Positions 53,499 through 62,502 of a stretch of 64,000 bases of DNA are shown one piece after another (the first letter of the stretch is position 1; each line of letters starts with the position of its first letter). Source of the DNA: Paraplanobispora takensis (GTDB lineage: Bacteria > Actinomycetota > Actinomycetes > Streptosporangiales > Streptosporangiaceae); the NCBI RefSeq assembly GCF_016863195.1, contig NZ_BOOK01000052.1:18465-82464 (forward strand), given 5' to 3'. Under the pieces are notes generated by a model that worked only from the letters and a program-made list of their open reading frames with translations, made no database searches and was not told the DNA's origin. Position numbers and translations under genes: made by a program.

Positions 53499-53525
53499 AT
53501 AGTAGTTGCAGAATGCAAGCACTAT
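53499..53525. promoter_or_regulatory. 27-bp palindrome between the HxlR and RibD-like genes
   Basis: Arms of 12 bases, ATAGTAGTTGCA and TGCAAGCACTAT, match at 10 positions around a 3-base centre GAA. It lies in the 76-bp gap between divergent starts, the expected place of an HxlR operator. Confidence 0.65.
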
Positions 53526-53541
53526 ACGGGAAGAGGAGATG

Positions 53542-54138
53542 ATGGGCCGCTTCGTATATTGGATGAACGTGTCCCTCGACCTGCGGATCGAACAGGTTCC
53601 CGGGGACAACGGCGCGGGCGAGTGGCTGCGCATCGGCGAGGAGCTGCACCGCGAGTTCAACGCGCGGGCGCGGGCGCTCGCCCTGATGGTCCAGGGCCGG
53701 GTCGTCTACGAGGTCATGGAGGAGTACTGGCCACGGGCGCGCGAGGACACGTCGCTGCCGGACGTCCTGCGTGAGTACGGCGAGATCTGGACCGCCAAGC
53801 CCAAGGTGCTCGTCTCCCGCACCCGCCGCAGCGCCGGCCACAACACCCGGATCATCGGCGGCGACGACGCGATCGAGCAGCTCGCCGCGCTCCGGGCCGA
53901 AACCGACGGCACGATCGGGGTCGGCGGCGCGGCGCTCGCGACGCAGCTTCTCCGGGCGGGGCTGCTCGACGAGCTGCTGCTCTTCACCCATCCCGCGATC
54001 CTCGGCTTCGGCAGGCCGCTGTTCGACGACTACGATCTGCCGATCGACCTCGACCTGCTGGAGCAGCGATCGTTCGAGCGGGGTGTCACGATGCATCGCT
54101 ACGCCGTCCGGGACGCGAAGGAGGCGGGCTCATGCTGA
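53542..54138 (+). CDS. Dihydrofolate-reductase-like (RibD C-terminal domain) protein
   Basis: A 198-residue protein of the RibD_C/DHFR-like family, opening MGRFVYWMNVSLDLRIE and containing GRVVYEVMEEYW, PKVLVSRTRR and the NADPH-site stretch TIGVGGAALATQLLRAGLLD. It probably reduces a small substrate with NADPH; these proteins are often unrelated to folate. The second of two adjacent ATG codons is preferred since AGAGGAG abuts the first. Divergent from HxlR and overlapping the following MBL gene by seven bases. Confidence 0.86.
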   Translation: MGRFVYWMNVSLDLRIEQVPGDNGAGEWLRIGEELHREFNARARALALMVQGRVVYEVMEEYWPRAREDTSLPDVLREYGEIWTAKPKVLVSRTRRSAGHNTRIIGGDDAIEQLAALRAETDGTIGVGGAALATQLLRAGLLDELLLFTHPAILGFGRPLFDDYDLPIDLDLLEQRSFERGVTMHRYAVRDAKEAGSC

Positions 54139-54950
54139 GGCGGATCGCCGATGGTGTGCTGGTCCACGAGAGCGAGTTCGTGCAGAGCAACGCCGTTGTC
54201 GTGCAGGGCCCGGCCGGTCCGCTGCTCATCGACCCGGGGGTGACCGGCTCCGAGATGGACTGCCTCGCCGACGACCTCCGCGAGTTGGGCCGGCCCGTCG
54301 TGGCGGGGTTCTCCACGCATCCGGACTGGGATCATCTGCTCTGGCACGCCCGCTTCGGCGAGGCGCCCCGTTACGGCACGGCGCGCTGCGCGGCCACCGT
54401 CCGGGATCAGCTGCCGGACGCGGATGCGAAGGCCCGGATCGCCGACCACCTGCTCGAGACGGAAATCGCCGGGCAGGTACCGCTGGACCTGCTCGGCATC
54501 ATCACCGGCCTGCCCGCCGGGACGGAGCAGATCCCCTGGGACGGCCCCGGAGTCCGGATCATCGAGCATCAGGCGCACGCCCCCGGCCACGCGGCGCTGC
54601 TGATCGAGGAACGCGGGGTTCTCGTCGCCGGCGACATGCTCTCCGACGTCCTGATCCCCATGCTCGACATGGACGCCGCCGACCCGATCGAGGACTATCT
54701 CACCGCGCTGCGGCTGCTGGAGGGCGCGGCGGGCCACGTCGACGCCTTCGTCCCGGGCCACGGGTCCGTCGGCGGAGCCGACGAGGTACACGCGCGGATC
54801 GACCGGGATCGGGCGTACGTGCAGGCCCTGCGCGACGATCAGGTCGTCGACGACCCGCGGATCGGCCCGTCGGCCAAGGAGGGCTGGGACTGGGTGGCCG
54901 GCGTGCACGAATATCAGCTCCAGCGTCTCGCCGGAAGGAGCCGACAGTGA
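54132..54950 (+). CDS. MBL-fold metallo-hydrolase with an altered HxHxDH motif
   Basis: A 272-residue metallo-beta-lactamase-fold protein. Metal-site segments are STHPDWDHLLWH (residues 61 to about 72), HAPGHAALLIEE, LVAGDMLSDV and FVPGHGSV. The usual HxHxDH reads H63-x-D65-x-D67-H68, so the second His is replaced by Asp; the other ligands look intact. Starts within the end of the RibD-like gene and probably belongs to the HxlR-controlled unit. Substrate unknown. Confidence 0.87.
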   Translation: MLRRIADGVLVHESEFVQSNAVVVQGPAGPLLIDPGVTGSEMDCLADDLRELGRPVVAGFSTHPDWDHLLWHARFGEAPRYGTARCAATVRDQLPDADAKARIADHLLETEIAGQVPLDLLGIITGLPAGTEQIPWDGPGVRIIEHQAHAPGHAALLIEERGVLVAGDMLSDVLIPMLDMDAADPIEDYLTALRLLEGAAGHVDAFVPGHGSVGGADEVHARIDRDRAYVQALRDDQVVDDPRIGPSAKEGWDWVAGVHEYQLQRLAGRSRQ

Positions 54951-54966
54951 TCCGAGAACGCCGCCG

Positions 54967-55008
54967 AATGACGAAAGGGCGCTCTGAAATGACGAAAGGG
55001 TGCTCTGA
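54967..55008. repeat. 21-bp tandem duplication
   Basis: Two abutting 21-bp copies (54967-54987 and 54988-55008), each beginning AATGACGAAAGGG and ending GCTCTGA; they differ at one base. Confidence 0.9.
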
Positions 55009-55086
55009 CGTGCCATTCCGGGACGCGCCGAACGGCGGGAAAGCGCCCTGACCCGACCGGTTCCCGGCGGGCTCCCGACCGCTTCC

Positions 55087-55141
55087 CCGCTGATTTCCCG
55101 CTGATTTCCCGCCGACTCCCCGCTGGTTTCCGGCGGTTTCC
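55087..55141. repeat. Five degenerate 11-bp repeats CCGCTGATTTC
   Basis: Five consecutive 11-base units; the first two are identical CCGCTGATTTC, followed by CCGCCGACTCC, CCGCTGGTTTC and CGGCGGTTTCC. A related pyrimidine-rich tract lies between the tRNA genes at 62253-62340. Confidence 0.75.
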
Positions 55142-55362
55142 TGACAGGCGGATCCGCCCGCCGACCGGCCGGGAGTCATGAATCTTTCATCCGCCCCCGC
55201 TCCCGCCGCTCCTTCGTGAGCTGCGGGTTGTCGTCCCCGCCGCACCCGGCGGCGCGATCTTCGGTTTACTCCCTCAGGGACACCGGCCTACAGTCCGATT
55301 CGCGTGAGCGCTTCGCTGCATCCGATCGGTAATCCGTCATTTTCGAAAGGTCGGTCATTCCC

Positions 55363-56439
55363 GTGCGCAATTGGCGAAGAATCGCTGTCGCCTGTGCGGC
55401 CGCCGTCTTGTCGGCACTCACCGCGGTCGTCCTCCTCCCGGGCACGGCCTCGGCTCACGGCGCCATGATGGTGCCCGGCAGCCGGACCTTCTTCTGCTGG
55501 CAGGACGGGCTCAGCCCGCAGGGGAACATCGTGCCCATCAACCCCGCCTGCTCGTCCGCCGTGGCCCAGAGCGGGGCCAACTCCCTCTACAACTGGTTCA
55601 GCGTGCTGCGCTCCGACGGTGCCGGACGGACCCGGGGCTTCATCCCCGACGGGCAGCTGTGCAGCGGCGGCAACCCCAACTTCAGCGGGTACGACCTCGC
55701 GCACGCCGACTGGCCGAGGACCCACCTGACCTCCGGGGCGCAGATCCAGTTCCGGTACAACAAGTGGGCCGCCCACCCGGGCTGGTTCTATCTCTACGTC
55801 ACCAAGGACGGCTGGAACCCCGACCGGCCGCTCACCTGGGACGACCTTGAGGAACAGCCCTTCCACACCGCCGACCACCCGCAGAGCGTCGGCTCGCCGG
55901 GCACCAACGACGCCCACTACTACTGGAACGCCACCCTGCCCTCGGGCAAGTCCGGCCGCCACATCATCTACTCGGTGTGGAAGCGCTCCGACAGCGCCGA
56001 GACCTTCTACAACTGCTCCGACGTCGTCTTCGACGGCGGCAACGGCGAGGTGACCGGCGTCGGCCGTCCGGGCCCGACCCCGACCGTCACGCCCACGGTG
56101 ACGCCCACTGTGACCCCCACGGTCACGCCCACCGGTGAGCCGGGCGCCTGCACCGCCACCTACCGGACCGTCAACTCCTGGTCGGGCGGCTTCCAGGCCG
56201 AGGTCACCGTGAGCAACCCCGGATCCTCCGGCATCAACGGCTGGACCGTGAAGTGGGCGCTCGACAGCGGCAGCTCCATCAACAGCCTATGGAACGGGAC
56301 CCATACCGTCTCCGGATCCACCGTCACAGCCAAGAACGCCGACTGGAACCGGAGCATCCCCGCACGCGGCTCCACCACCTTCGGGTTCACCGCCAACGGA
56401 ACCAGCGGCTCTCCCACATTGACCTGTACCAGTCCCTGA
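55363..56439 (+). CDS. Cellulose-type lytic polysaccharide monooxygenase (AA10) with CBM2
   Basis: Secreted copper enzyme of 358 residues that should oxidatively cut crystalline cellulose. The signal peptide ends TASA, leaving His32 as mature N-terminus (HGAMMVPGSRTFFCW). The second copper His is His138 (AAHPGWF), and the axial-site segment is ETFYNCSDVVFDGGNGEVTG with Phe215. The close likeness to streptomycete CelS2/LPMO10C indicates the C1-oxidising cellulose branch. A linker of (VTPT)n repeats (about 238-260) leads to a CBM2 (about 262-358). GTG start; AAAGG lies 12 bases upstream, rather far. Followed by a strong hairpin and a CBM2 lipoprotein gene. Confidence 0.92.
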   Translation: MRNWRRIAVACAAAVLSALTAVVLLPGTASAHGAMMVPGSRTFFCWQDGLSPQGNIVPINPACSSAVAQSGANSLYNWFSVLRSDGAGRTRGFIPDGQLCSGGNPNFSGYDLAHADWPRTHLTSGAQIQFRYNKWAAHPGWFYLYVTKDGWNPDRPLTWDDLEEQPFHTADHPQSVGSPGTNDAHYYWNATLPSGKSGRHIIYSVWKRSDSAETFYNCSDVVFDGGNGEVTGVGRPGPTPTVTPTVTPTVTPTVTPTGEPGACTATYRTVNSWSGGFQAEVTVSNPGSSGINGWTVKWALDSGSSINSLWNGTHTVSGSTVTAKNADWNRSIPARGSTTFGFTANGTSGSPTLTCTSP

Positions 56440-56497
56440 CGCCCCGGCCCGTACCGGCCACTGACGACCTGACCCGTACCACTCCCTGACGACCCGC

Positions 56498-56525
56498 GGG
56501 GCCCGGTCCGCCCGGACCGGGCCCC
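56498..56525 (+). terminator. Terminator of the LPMO gene
   Basis: 13-bp inverted repeat GGGGCCCGGTCCG / CGGACCGGGCCCC separated by only two bases, followed by CCTTCCCC, 58 bases after the LPMO stop. Confidence 0.75.
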
Positions 56526-56546
56526 CTTCCCCGAGGAGGGCCCGCC

Positions 56547-57098
56547 GTGCCGCAAGGCAGGACCACGACGCTGCTGGGCGCCGCGTCCCTGGCCGCCGCG
56601 GTGGCCCTGGTCGCGGCGGCCTGTCTCGGCGAGACCCCGCCGAGGCCGCACGCCGCCGGGCACGGGCCCTCCTCCGCCCTCGTTCCCGGGGCCTCCCCCG
56701 CCTTTGTCTCCGGGAGCTCCGCTCCCCCTCCCGAGAGCTCCTCCGCTTCCCCTCCCGGGGCCTCCCCCGCGGCCTCCCCGCACTCCACGACCGCGTCCGC
56801 CGGGTGTACGGCCACGCTGACCCTCGTCGAGTCCTGGCCGGGCGGCTACCGGGGCACCGCGACGATCAGCAACCGGACCGGCACCCCGATGCGCGACTGG
56901 TACATCCAGTGGCTGCTTCCACAGGGCGTGACCATCACCCAGGCCTGGAAGGGCACGCACATGCAGAGCGGCCCGATCGCCATGATCCACGCTCCGGCCG
57001 CCGACCCCGTCCTGGCCCCCGGCGCCACCGTCTCCGGCATCGGGTTCGTCGGCGCCGCCGCCACGCCGCCGGCCTTCACCGACATCACCTGCGGCTGA
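56547..57098 (+). CDS. Putative lipoprotein with a CBM2-like domain
   Basis: A 183-residue protein with a lipoprotein signal (LVAAAC), a Ser/Pro/Ala-rich linker (about 30-85) and a CBM2-like domain (CTATLTLVESWPGGYRGTAT ... MRDWYIQWLLPQG ... AWKGTHMQSGP ... GFVGAA). No catalytic domain is present. The two conserved Trp of CBM2 are partly kept (SWPGG, DWYIQW, AWKGT). GTG follows GAGGAGG. It would display a cellulose-binding module on the cell surface next to a secreted cellulose LPMO; direct cellulose binding is inferred. Confidence 0.82.
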   Translation: MPQGRTTTLLGAASLAAAVALVAAACLGETPPRPHAAGHGPSSALVPGASPAFVSGSSAPPPESSSASPPGASPAASPHSTTASAGCTATLTLVESWPGGYRGTATISNRTGTPMRDWYIQWLLPQGVTITQAWKGTHMQSGPIAMIHAPAADPVLAPGATVSGIGFVGAAATPPAFTDITCG

Positions 57099-57207
57099 CC
57101 TCGCCCGCGCCCGCCGTACCCCCTCCGAAGGGTGGGCATCTTCCACCCCGAAACCCGGAAAAGGCGGAGGGTGTCCACCTCACACCGGGCGCGGATGGAT
57201 TGTTACC

Positions 57208-58578
<1,371 letters not shown>

Positions 58579-58591
58579 GGAGGACGCAGGC

Positions 58592-59365
58592 ATGCCGAGG
58601 ATCACCAGCGGCGACGGGGTGGAACTGCACTATCTCGACGAGGGGTCCGGGCCCGTCACGGTGCTCGTGCACGGGTACGGCGCGCCCGCCGCGGGCTGGG
58701 CCCCGCAGCAGAGCGCCCTGGTCGCGGCGGGCCGGCGGGTGCTGGCCTTCGACCGGCGCTCGCACGGCGAGTCCGGCAACCCCGCGTACGGCCGGCGGAT
58801 GGCCCGCCACGGCGCCGACCTGGCGGAGTTCCTCGACGCGCTGGACGTACGGGACGCGCTGCTGGTCGGGGCCTCCATGGGCGCCAACGTGATCTGGGCG
58901 TACATCGACCTGTTCGGCACCGGCCGGGTACGCGGTGTCGTCAGCGTGGACCAGACCCCCAAGATGATCAACACCGGCGACTGGTCCCACGGCTTCTACG
59001 GCCTGACCCCGCAGAACGCCGGCACCTTCTTCGACCACGGGATCCCCGCCACCGGCCGGGGCAACCCGCCCTACACCGAGGAGATCGCCGCACTGGTCGC
59101 GGCCTCCCCCGGCCCCGCCCCGGAGACCCGGCCGCTCCTGCGCGACCACGCCTTCCAGGACTGGCGGGACGTGGTGGAGCGGGCGGAGGTCCCCATCCTC
59201 TTCCTGGCCGGACGCGACAGCCAGTTCTGGCCGTGCGGGCACGCGAGCGCCGCGGCCGCGCTCAACCCGAAGGCCACCGCGACGGTGATCGACGACTGCG
59301 GCCACGTGGTCACATCAGACCAGCCCGAACGGCTGAGCGAGGAACTGGTGGCCTTCGCCAGGTGA
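58592..59365 (+). CDS. Alpha/beta hydrolase
   Basis: A 257-residue esterase/hydrolase-like protein. The oxyanion segment is VLVHGYGAPAAGW, the nucleophile Ser95 in VGASMGANV, a candidate acid Asp in FLAGRDSQFWP and the His in DDCGHVVTSD. The start follows AAGGAGGACGCAGGC. The stop overlaps the GTG of the next gene. Probably in an operon with the FAD oxidase; substrate unknown. Confidence 0.88.
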   Translation: MPRITSGDGVELHYLDEGSGPVTVLVHGYGAPAAGWAPQQSALVAAGRRVLAFDRRSHGESGNPAYGRRMARHGADLAEFLDALDVRDALLVGASMGANVIWAYIDLFGTGRVRGVVSVDQTPKMINTGDWSHGFYGLTPQNAGTFFDHGIPATGRGNPPYTEEIAALVAASPGPAPETRPLLRDHAFQDWRDVVERAEVPILFLAGRDSQFWPCGHASAAAALNPKATATVIDDCGHVVTSDQPERLSEELVAFAR

Positions 59366-61368
59366 CCGGTCACGACCCCGGCGGCCGGGACCGGAGCGGG
59401 CCCGCCGTGCCCGGCGACCGGGACCGGAACCGGCACGGCCCCGGCGGCCGAGAGCGGAACGGGCCCGCCGTACCGGGACACGAGACCGATCGCCGTGGCC
59501 CGGGCGCGTCTGCCATGGCCGGAGGCGGGGCCGGTCACCGTGGCGGGGTGGGCGATCCGGCGCCTTCCGCGGCCGAACTGGCCGTGCTCAACGACCTCGG
59601 CAGCCGCCTCACCTCCATCCACGCACCCGACGAGGTGCTGCGCAGGGTGGCGGTGGAGACCCGGCGGCTGCTCGGCGTGGACGTGGCCTACATCATGCTG
59701 GCCCGCGCCGACGGCGTGCTCCGCATCGAGGTCGCCGAGGGCACCCTCGGCAACGCCCTGGACGGCATCGAGGTGCCTCGGGGCGTCGGCCTGGGCGGCC
59801 TGATCATGCAGACCGGCGAGCCACGATGGAGCGCCGACTACCTGACCGACGGCGAGCTCGAGCATGCGCGCGCGATCGACGCGGCGGCGGCCGGCGAGCG
59901 GCTCGGCGGGATCATCGGGGTGCCGTTGCGGGTGGCCGGGCGGGCGATCGGGGTGCTGTTCGCCGCCGCCCGGGGACCGAGGCCGTTCGCCGACCGCGAG
60001 GTGGTGCTGCTGTCGTCGCTCGCCACGCACGCGGCGGTGGCCATCCACAACGCCCGGCTGTTCGAGCGCTACCAGCGGGCCACCGACGCGCTGAGCCGAT
60101 CGGTGGACCTGCACGAGCGCCTGGTCCGCATCGCCACGGGCGGCGGCGGCCCGGCCGAGATCGTCACGGCGCTGGCGGATGCCCTGGGAGCCGAGGTCGT
60201 CTTCCTGCCCACGGCCCGCCACGACGGGAGAACCGGTCGTGCGGAACGGCACGGCGGACAGGCCGTGCCTGCGGATCCACGCGGGCAGGCCGTGCCTCCG
60301 GTTTCACGCGGGCAGGCCGTACCGTCACCTCCGCACGAGCGGGCCGTGCCTTCGGCTTCATACGAGCAGGTTTCACGTGGGCAGACCGTACATCCGGTCC
60401 CGCGTGGGCGAGCCGTACCGGTGCTCGTGGGCGAGGAACCGGTCGGCGAGCTGGTGGTCAGCGGCGCCGATCCCCCCGCCCACCTGGTGGAGACGGGCGC
60501 GACCGTGCTGGCGCTGGCCATCGCCACCGAACGGGCGGTGGCCGAGGCCGAGCGACGGGCCCGGGGCGAGCTGGTCGCGGCCCTGTTCGGCGGGCGGCTG
60601 GACGAGGCGACGGCCCGGCGCAGGGCCGCGCTGGCCGGAGTGGACCTGGACCACACCGGTTGCGTCGCGGTCCTGTCCCCTCCGGCTCCGGAGGTTGCCG
60701 AGCGCCTGTGCCGTGACGGCGGCTGGGCGGCCGAGCACGACGGCCACTCGGTGGTGCTGCTGCCCGCGCACGACGCCGTGGTCGTCCGCGCCCGTCTGCT
60801 CGCCCTCGCCCCCGGCATCCCGGCCGCGGCCGTCGCACCCGCCACCGGGCGCGCGGGAGGCGGGCACGCAAGCGGTGACGAGCACGCGGACAGGCACGCG
60901 GAAGACGACGGCCATGCAGACAGCCGGCACGCAGGTGGCGGGCATGCGGGCGGCGGTCCGGCGGGGGTACGGCGGGCCTATGAAGAAGCGGTGGGCTGCG
61001 TGGCGCTGCTGCGGGCGCTCGGCCGGAGCGGCTGCGCGCTCCCCGACGAGCTGGGCGTCTACCGCGTACTGCTCCGCCAGGCCGGGTCGGGCGAGCTGGA
61101 ACGCTTCGTCACGGCTACGGTCGGCCCGCTGCTCGCCCACCGCAGATCCGGGGATCTGGTGACGACGGCCGAGACCTATCTGGACCGCTTCCGCCATCAC
61201 GCCCACACCTGCGCGGCGCTGCACATCCACCCCAACACCCTGTACAAGCGCCTGCGCCGCGTCACCGAACTCCTCGGCCCCGGCTGGGACGGCCCCGGCC
61301 GCGCGCTGGAGACCCGTCTGGCCCTGCGCCTGCACCGGCTCGGCAGGGCGCCCGGGTCAACCGGTTGA
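59362..61368 (+). CDS. GAF-domain PucR/CdaR-type transcriptional regulator with low-complexity inserts
   Basis: A regulator of up to 668 residues. A GAF sensor domain (about 78-225, LNDLGSRLTSIHAPDEVLRR ... PLRVAGRAIGVLF) is followed by a helical linker and a C-terminal PucR-type HTH (about 600-645, TTAETYLDRFRHHAHTCAAL and HIHPNTLYKRLRRV). Two unusual inserts are seen: a repeat region with GQAVP-type units (about 295-350) and a His/Gly/Asp-rich stretch (about 495-535). The GTG chosen overlaps the hydrolase stop as GTGA, but the first 50 residues are Arg/Gly/Pro-rich, so the ATG at 59515 may be the true start. It probably regulates the FAD oxidase/hydrolase unit. Confidence 0.8.
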   Translation: MTGHDPGGRDRSGPAVPGDRDRNRHGPGGRERNGPAVPGHETDRRGPGASAMAGGGAGHRGGVGDPAPSAAELAVLNDLGSRLTSIHAPDEVLRRVAVETRRLLGVDVAYIMLARADGVLRIEVAEGTLGNALDGIEVPRGVGLGGLIMQTGEPRWSADYLTDGELEHARAIDAAAAGERLGGIIGVPLRVAGRAIGVLFAAARGPRPFADREVVLLSSLATHAAVAIHNARLFERYQRATDALSRSVDLHERLVRIATGGGGPAEIVTALADALGAEVVFLPTARHDGRTGRAERHGGQAVPADPRGQAVPPVSRGQAVPSPPHERAVPSASYEQVSRGQTVHPVPRGRAVPVLVGEEPVGELVVSGADPPAHLVETGATVLALAIATERAVAEAERRARGELVAALFGGRLDEATARRRAALAGVDLDHTGCVAVLSPPAPEVAERLCRDGGWAAEHDGHSVVLLPAHDAVVVRARLLALAPGIPAAAVAPATGRAGGGHASGDEHADRHAEDDGHADSRHAGGGHAGGGPAGVRRAYEEAVGCVALLRALGRSGCALPDELGVYRVLLRQAGSGELERFVTATVGPLLAHRRSGDLVTTAETYLDRFRHHAHTCAALHIHPNTLYKRLRRVTELLGPGWDGPGRALETRLALRLHRLGRAPGSTG

Positions 61369-61434
61369 ACCGCGAGAACGGCAGCTGCTAGGAACTGATC
61401 GGTCGTACAGGCCGCTACCGATCGGAGCACGTGA

Positions 61435-61962
61435 ATGCTCACTGGGAAACTCGTACGGCTGCGGGCCATGGAGCCGTCGGAAGCCGAGACGCTGTGGCGC
61501 TGGAACAACGATCCGGAGGTCGTGCGCTGGATGGGCGAGGGCTATCCGGAATCCCTGGCCCAGATCACCGAGCGGTGCGAGGATCGCAACCGCAATTCCT
61601 ACGACAATGTCCTCCTCGGGATCGAGACCCTCGACGAGGGACGGCTGATCGGGATCGTCCGGCTGGGCGACACCGAGCCGGAGATCGGCAGCGCCGAACT
61701 CGACATCTACATCGGTGAGAAAGACTGCTGGGGCAAGGGCTACGGCACCGACGCCACCCGGGAGATCTGCCGCTACGGCTTCGACAGGATGCGGCTGCAC
61801 TCGATCGAGCTGTGGGTCGTCGCCGAGAACGAGGCGGCGATCCGGGTCTACGAGAAGGTCGGCTTCTCCAGGGACGGCAGGCGCCGCGACGCGTTCCGCC
61901 GTGACGGGAAATGGCACGACATGATTCTCATGACCATGCTGGAGGGCGAGCTGGCCGGTTAG
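61435..61962 (+). CDS. GNAT acetyltransferase, RimJ/RimL type
   Basis: A 175-residue acetyl-CoA-dependent N-acetyltransferase. The family pattern is clear: LVRLRAMEPSEAETLWRW, the beta-bulge LDIYIGEKDCWGKGYGTDAT with the CoA-binding Gly loop, and IRVYEKVGFSRDGRRRDAF. ATG after GGAGC. Substrate (ribosomal protein, polyamine, aminoglycoside or other) unknown. A large imperfect hairpin follows the gene. Confidence 0.9.
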   Translation: MLTGKLVRLRAMEPSEAETLWRWNNDPEVVRWMGEGYPESLAQITERCEDRNRNSYDNVLLGIETLDEGRLIGIVRLGDTEPEIGSAELDIYIGEKDCWGKGYGTDATREICRYGFDRMRLHSIELWVVAENEAAIRVYEKVGFSRDGRRRDAFRRDGKWHDMILMTMLEGELAG

Positions 61963-62079
61963 CCCGTTCTCCGGGAAGGCCACCGGAAAACGTGTTGCGC
62001 CGGGACGCCCCGGCGCGACACGATCGGTTCACGGAATACCGATGGAAGGACGAAGAATGCGGACTCGACGCCGAATGAG

Positions 62080-62141
62080 CATGCCCGGGCAGGCTCGCAT
62101 GTGACGATTGGCGACGTCCCATGCGAGCCGTCCCGGACATG
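62080..62141. terminator. Large imperfect hairpin between GNAT and tRNA genes
   Basis: 22-bp arms (62080-62101 and 62120-62141) match at 19 positions, including a perfect 10-bp inner part GGCTCGCATG / CATGCGAGCC, with an 18-nt loop. It probably ends the GNAT transcript or isolates the tRNA unit. Confidence 0.6.
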
Positions 62142-62167
62142 TTCCCGGGGCGGCTCTTCGCATTCCC

Positions 62168-62240
62168 GGCGGGTGGGGGCGCTGGCGTGCCCGGCGGTTT
62201 CATAAGCCGCTTCAGGTGGGTTCGATTCCCACACCCGCCA
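62168..62240 (+). tRNA. tRNA-Met-like, anticodon CAT, with an atypical core
   Basis: Folds as a 73-nt cloverleaf: acceptor GGCGGGT/ACCCGCC, D stem GGGC/GCCC with loop GCTGGCGT, anticodon stem GCGGT/GCCGC with loop TTCATAA (anticodon CAT), variable loop TTCAG, T stem GTGGG/CCCAC with loop TTCGATT, discriminator A. No CCA is encoded. Position 8 is G and not T, and the D loop lacks A14, so the T8-A14 core contact is missing. It lacks the initiator features (C1-A72, three G-C pairs in the anticodon stem), so elongator Met or lysidine-type Ile is possible, as is a degenerate tRNA. Confidence 0.75.
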
Positions 62241-62252
62241 CGGCCCGGTTCC

Positions 62253-62340
62253 TTTCCCCAGATTTCCCCGGATTTTCCCGAGGACATCCCCGGAGACTTT
62301 CCCCGGCTTTCTCCGGGACTTCCTCCGAGGTTTTCTCCGG
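62253..62340. repeat. Pyrimidine-rich degenerate 11-12-bp repeats between the tRNA genes
   Basis: About seven units of the type CCCCGGATTTTC, CCGAGGACATC, CCCCGGCTTTC, TCCGGGACTTC fill the space between the two tRNA genes. They resemble the tract at 55087-55141. Confidence 0.6.
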
Positions 62341-62345
62341 GCCCG

Positions 62346-62418
62346 GCCCTCGTGGCGCAGAGGAGAGCGCGCCTGCTTGCGGAGCAGGAGGACGCTGGTT
62401 CGAATCCAGCCGAGGGCA
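62346..62418 (+). tRNA. tRNA-Arg, anticodon GCG
   Basis: A canonical 73-nt cloverleaf: acceptor GCCCTCG/CGAGGGC, T8, D stem GCGC/GCGC with A14, GG and A20, anticodon stem CCTGC/GCAGG with loop TTGCGGA (anticodon GCG), variable loop AGGAC, T stem GCTGG/CCAGC with loop TTCGAAT, discriminator A. No CCA encoded. C35 and A20, the main arginine identity elements, are present. Most bacteria read CGC/CGT with an ACG anticodon, so a GCG tRNA is uncommon. Confidence 0.85.
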
Positions 62419-62435
62419 CCGAGAAACACCAGATA

Positions 62436-62468
62436 GAAGGCCACTCCCTGAGCACGGGAGCGGCCTTC
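62436..62468 (+). terminator. Terminator of the tRNA unit
   Basis: 13-bp stem GAAGGCCACTCCC / GGGAGCGGCCTTC (one mismatch, pairable as G-U or A-C) with a 7-nt loop, 17 bases after tRNA-Arg and about 16 bases before the target site of the insertion sequence. Confidence 0.75.
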
Positions 62469-62488
62469 CTGGTCTTCTGCGTGACTAA

Positions 62489-62502
62489 TACTCCAGCCGC
62501 AC
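62489..62502 (+). repeat. Left terminal inverted repeat of the IS701 element
   Basis: TACTCCAGCCGCAC, identical to the reverse complement of 63985-63998. Between it and the transposase start (62665), 162 bases contain several ACGAGT repeats but no gene. Confidence 0.9.

Larger units (their letters stand above)
54951..55362. other. 412-bp gene-free stretch with two repeat tracts
   Basis: It contains a 21-bp tandem duplication (54967-55008), a tract of five 11-bp units (55087-55141) and the promoter region of the LPMO gene (from about 55250). No protein-like frame was recognised. Confidence 0.6.

Noticed and set aside
54951..55362. CRISPR array suspected from regularly spaced repeats
   Set aside because: Repeat units are 11 and 21 bp and abut each other without spacers; no cas genes are nearby.
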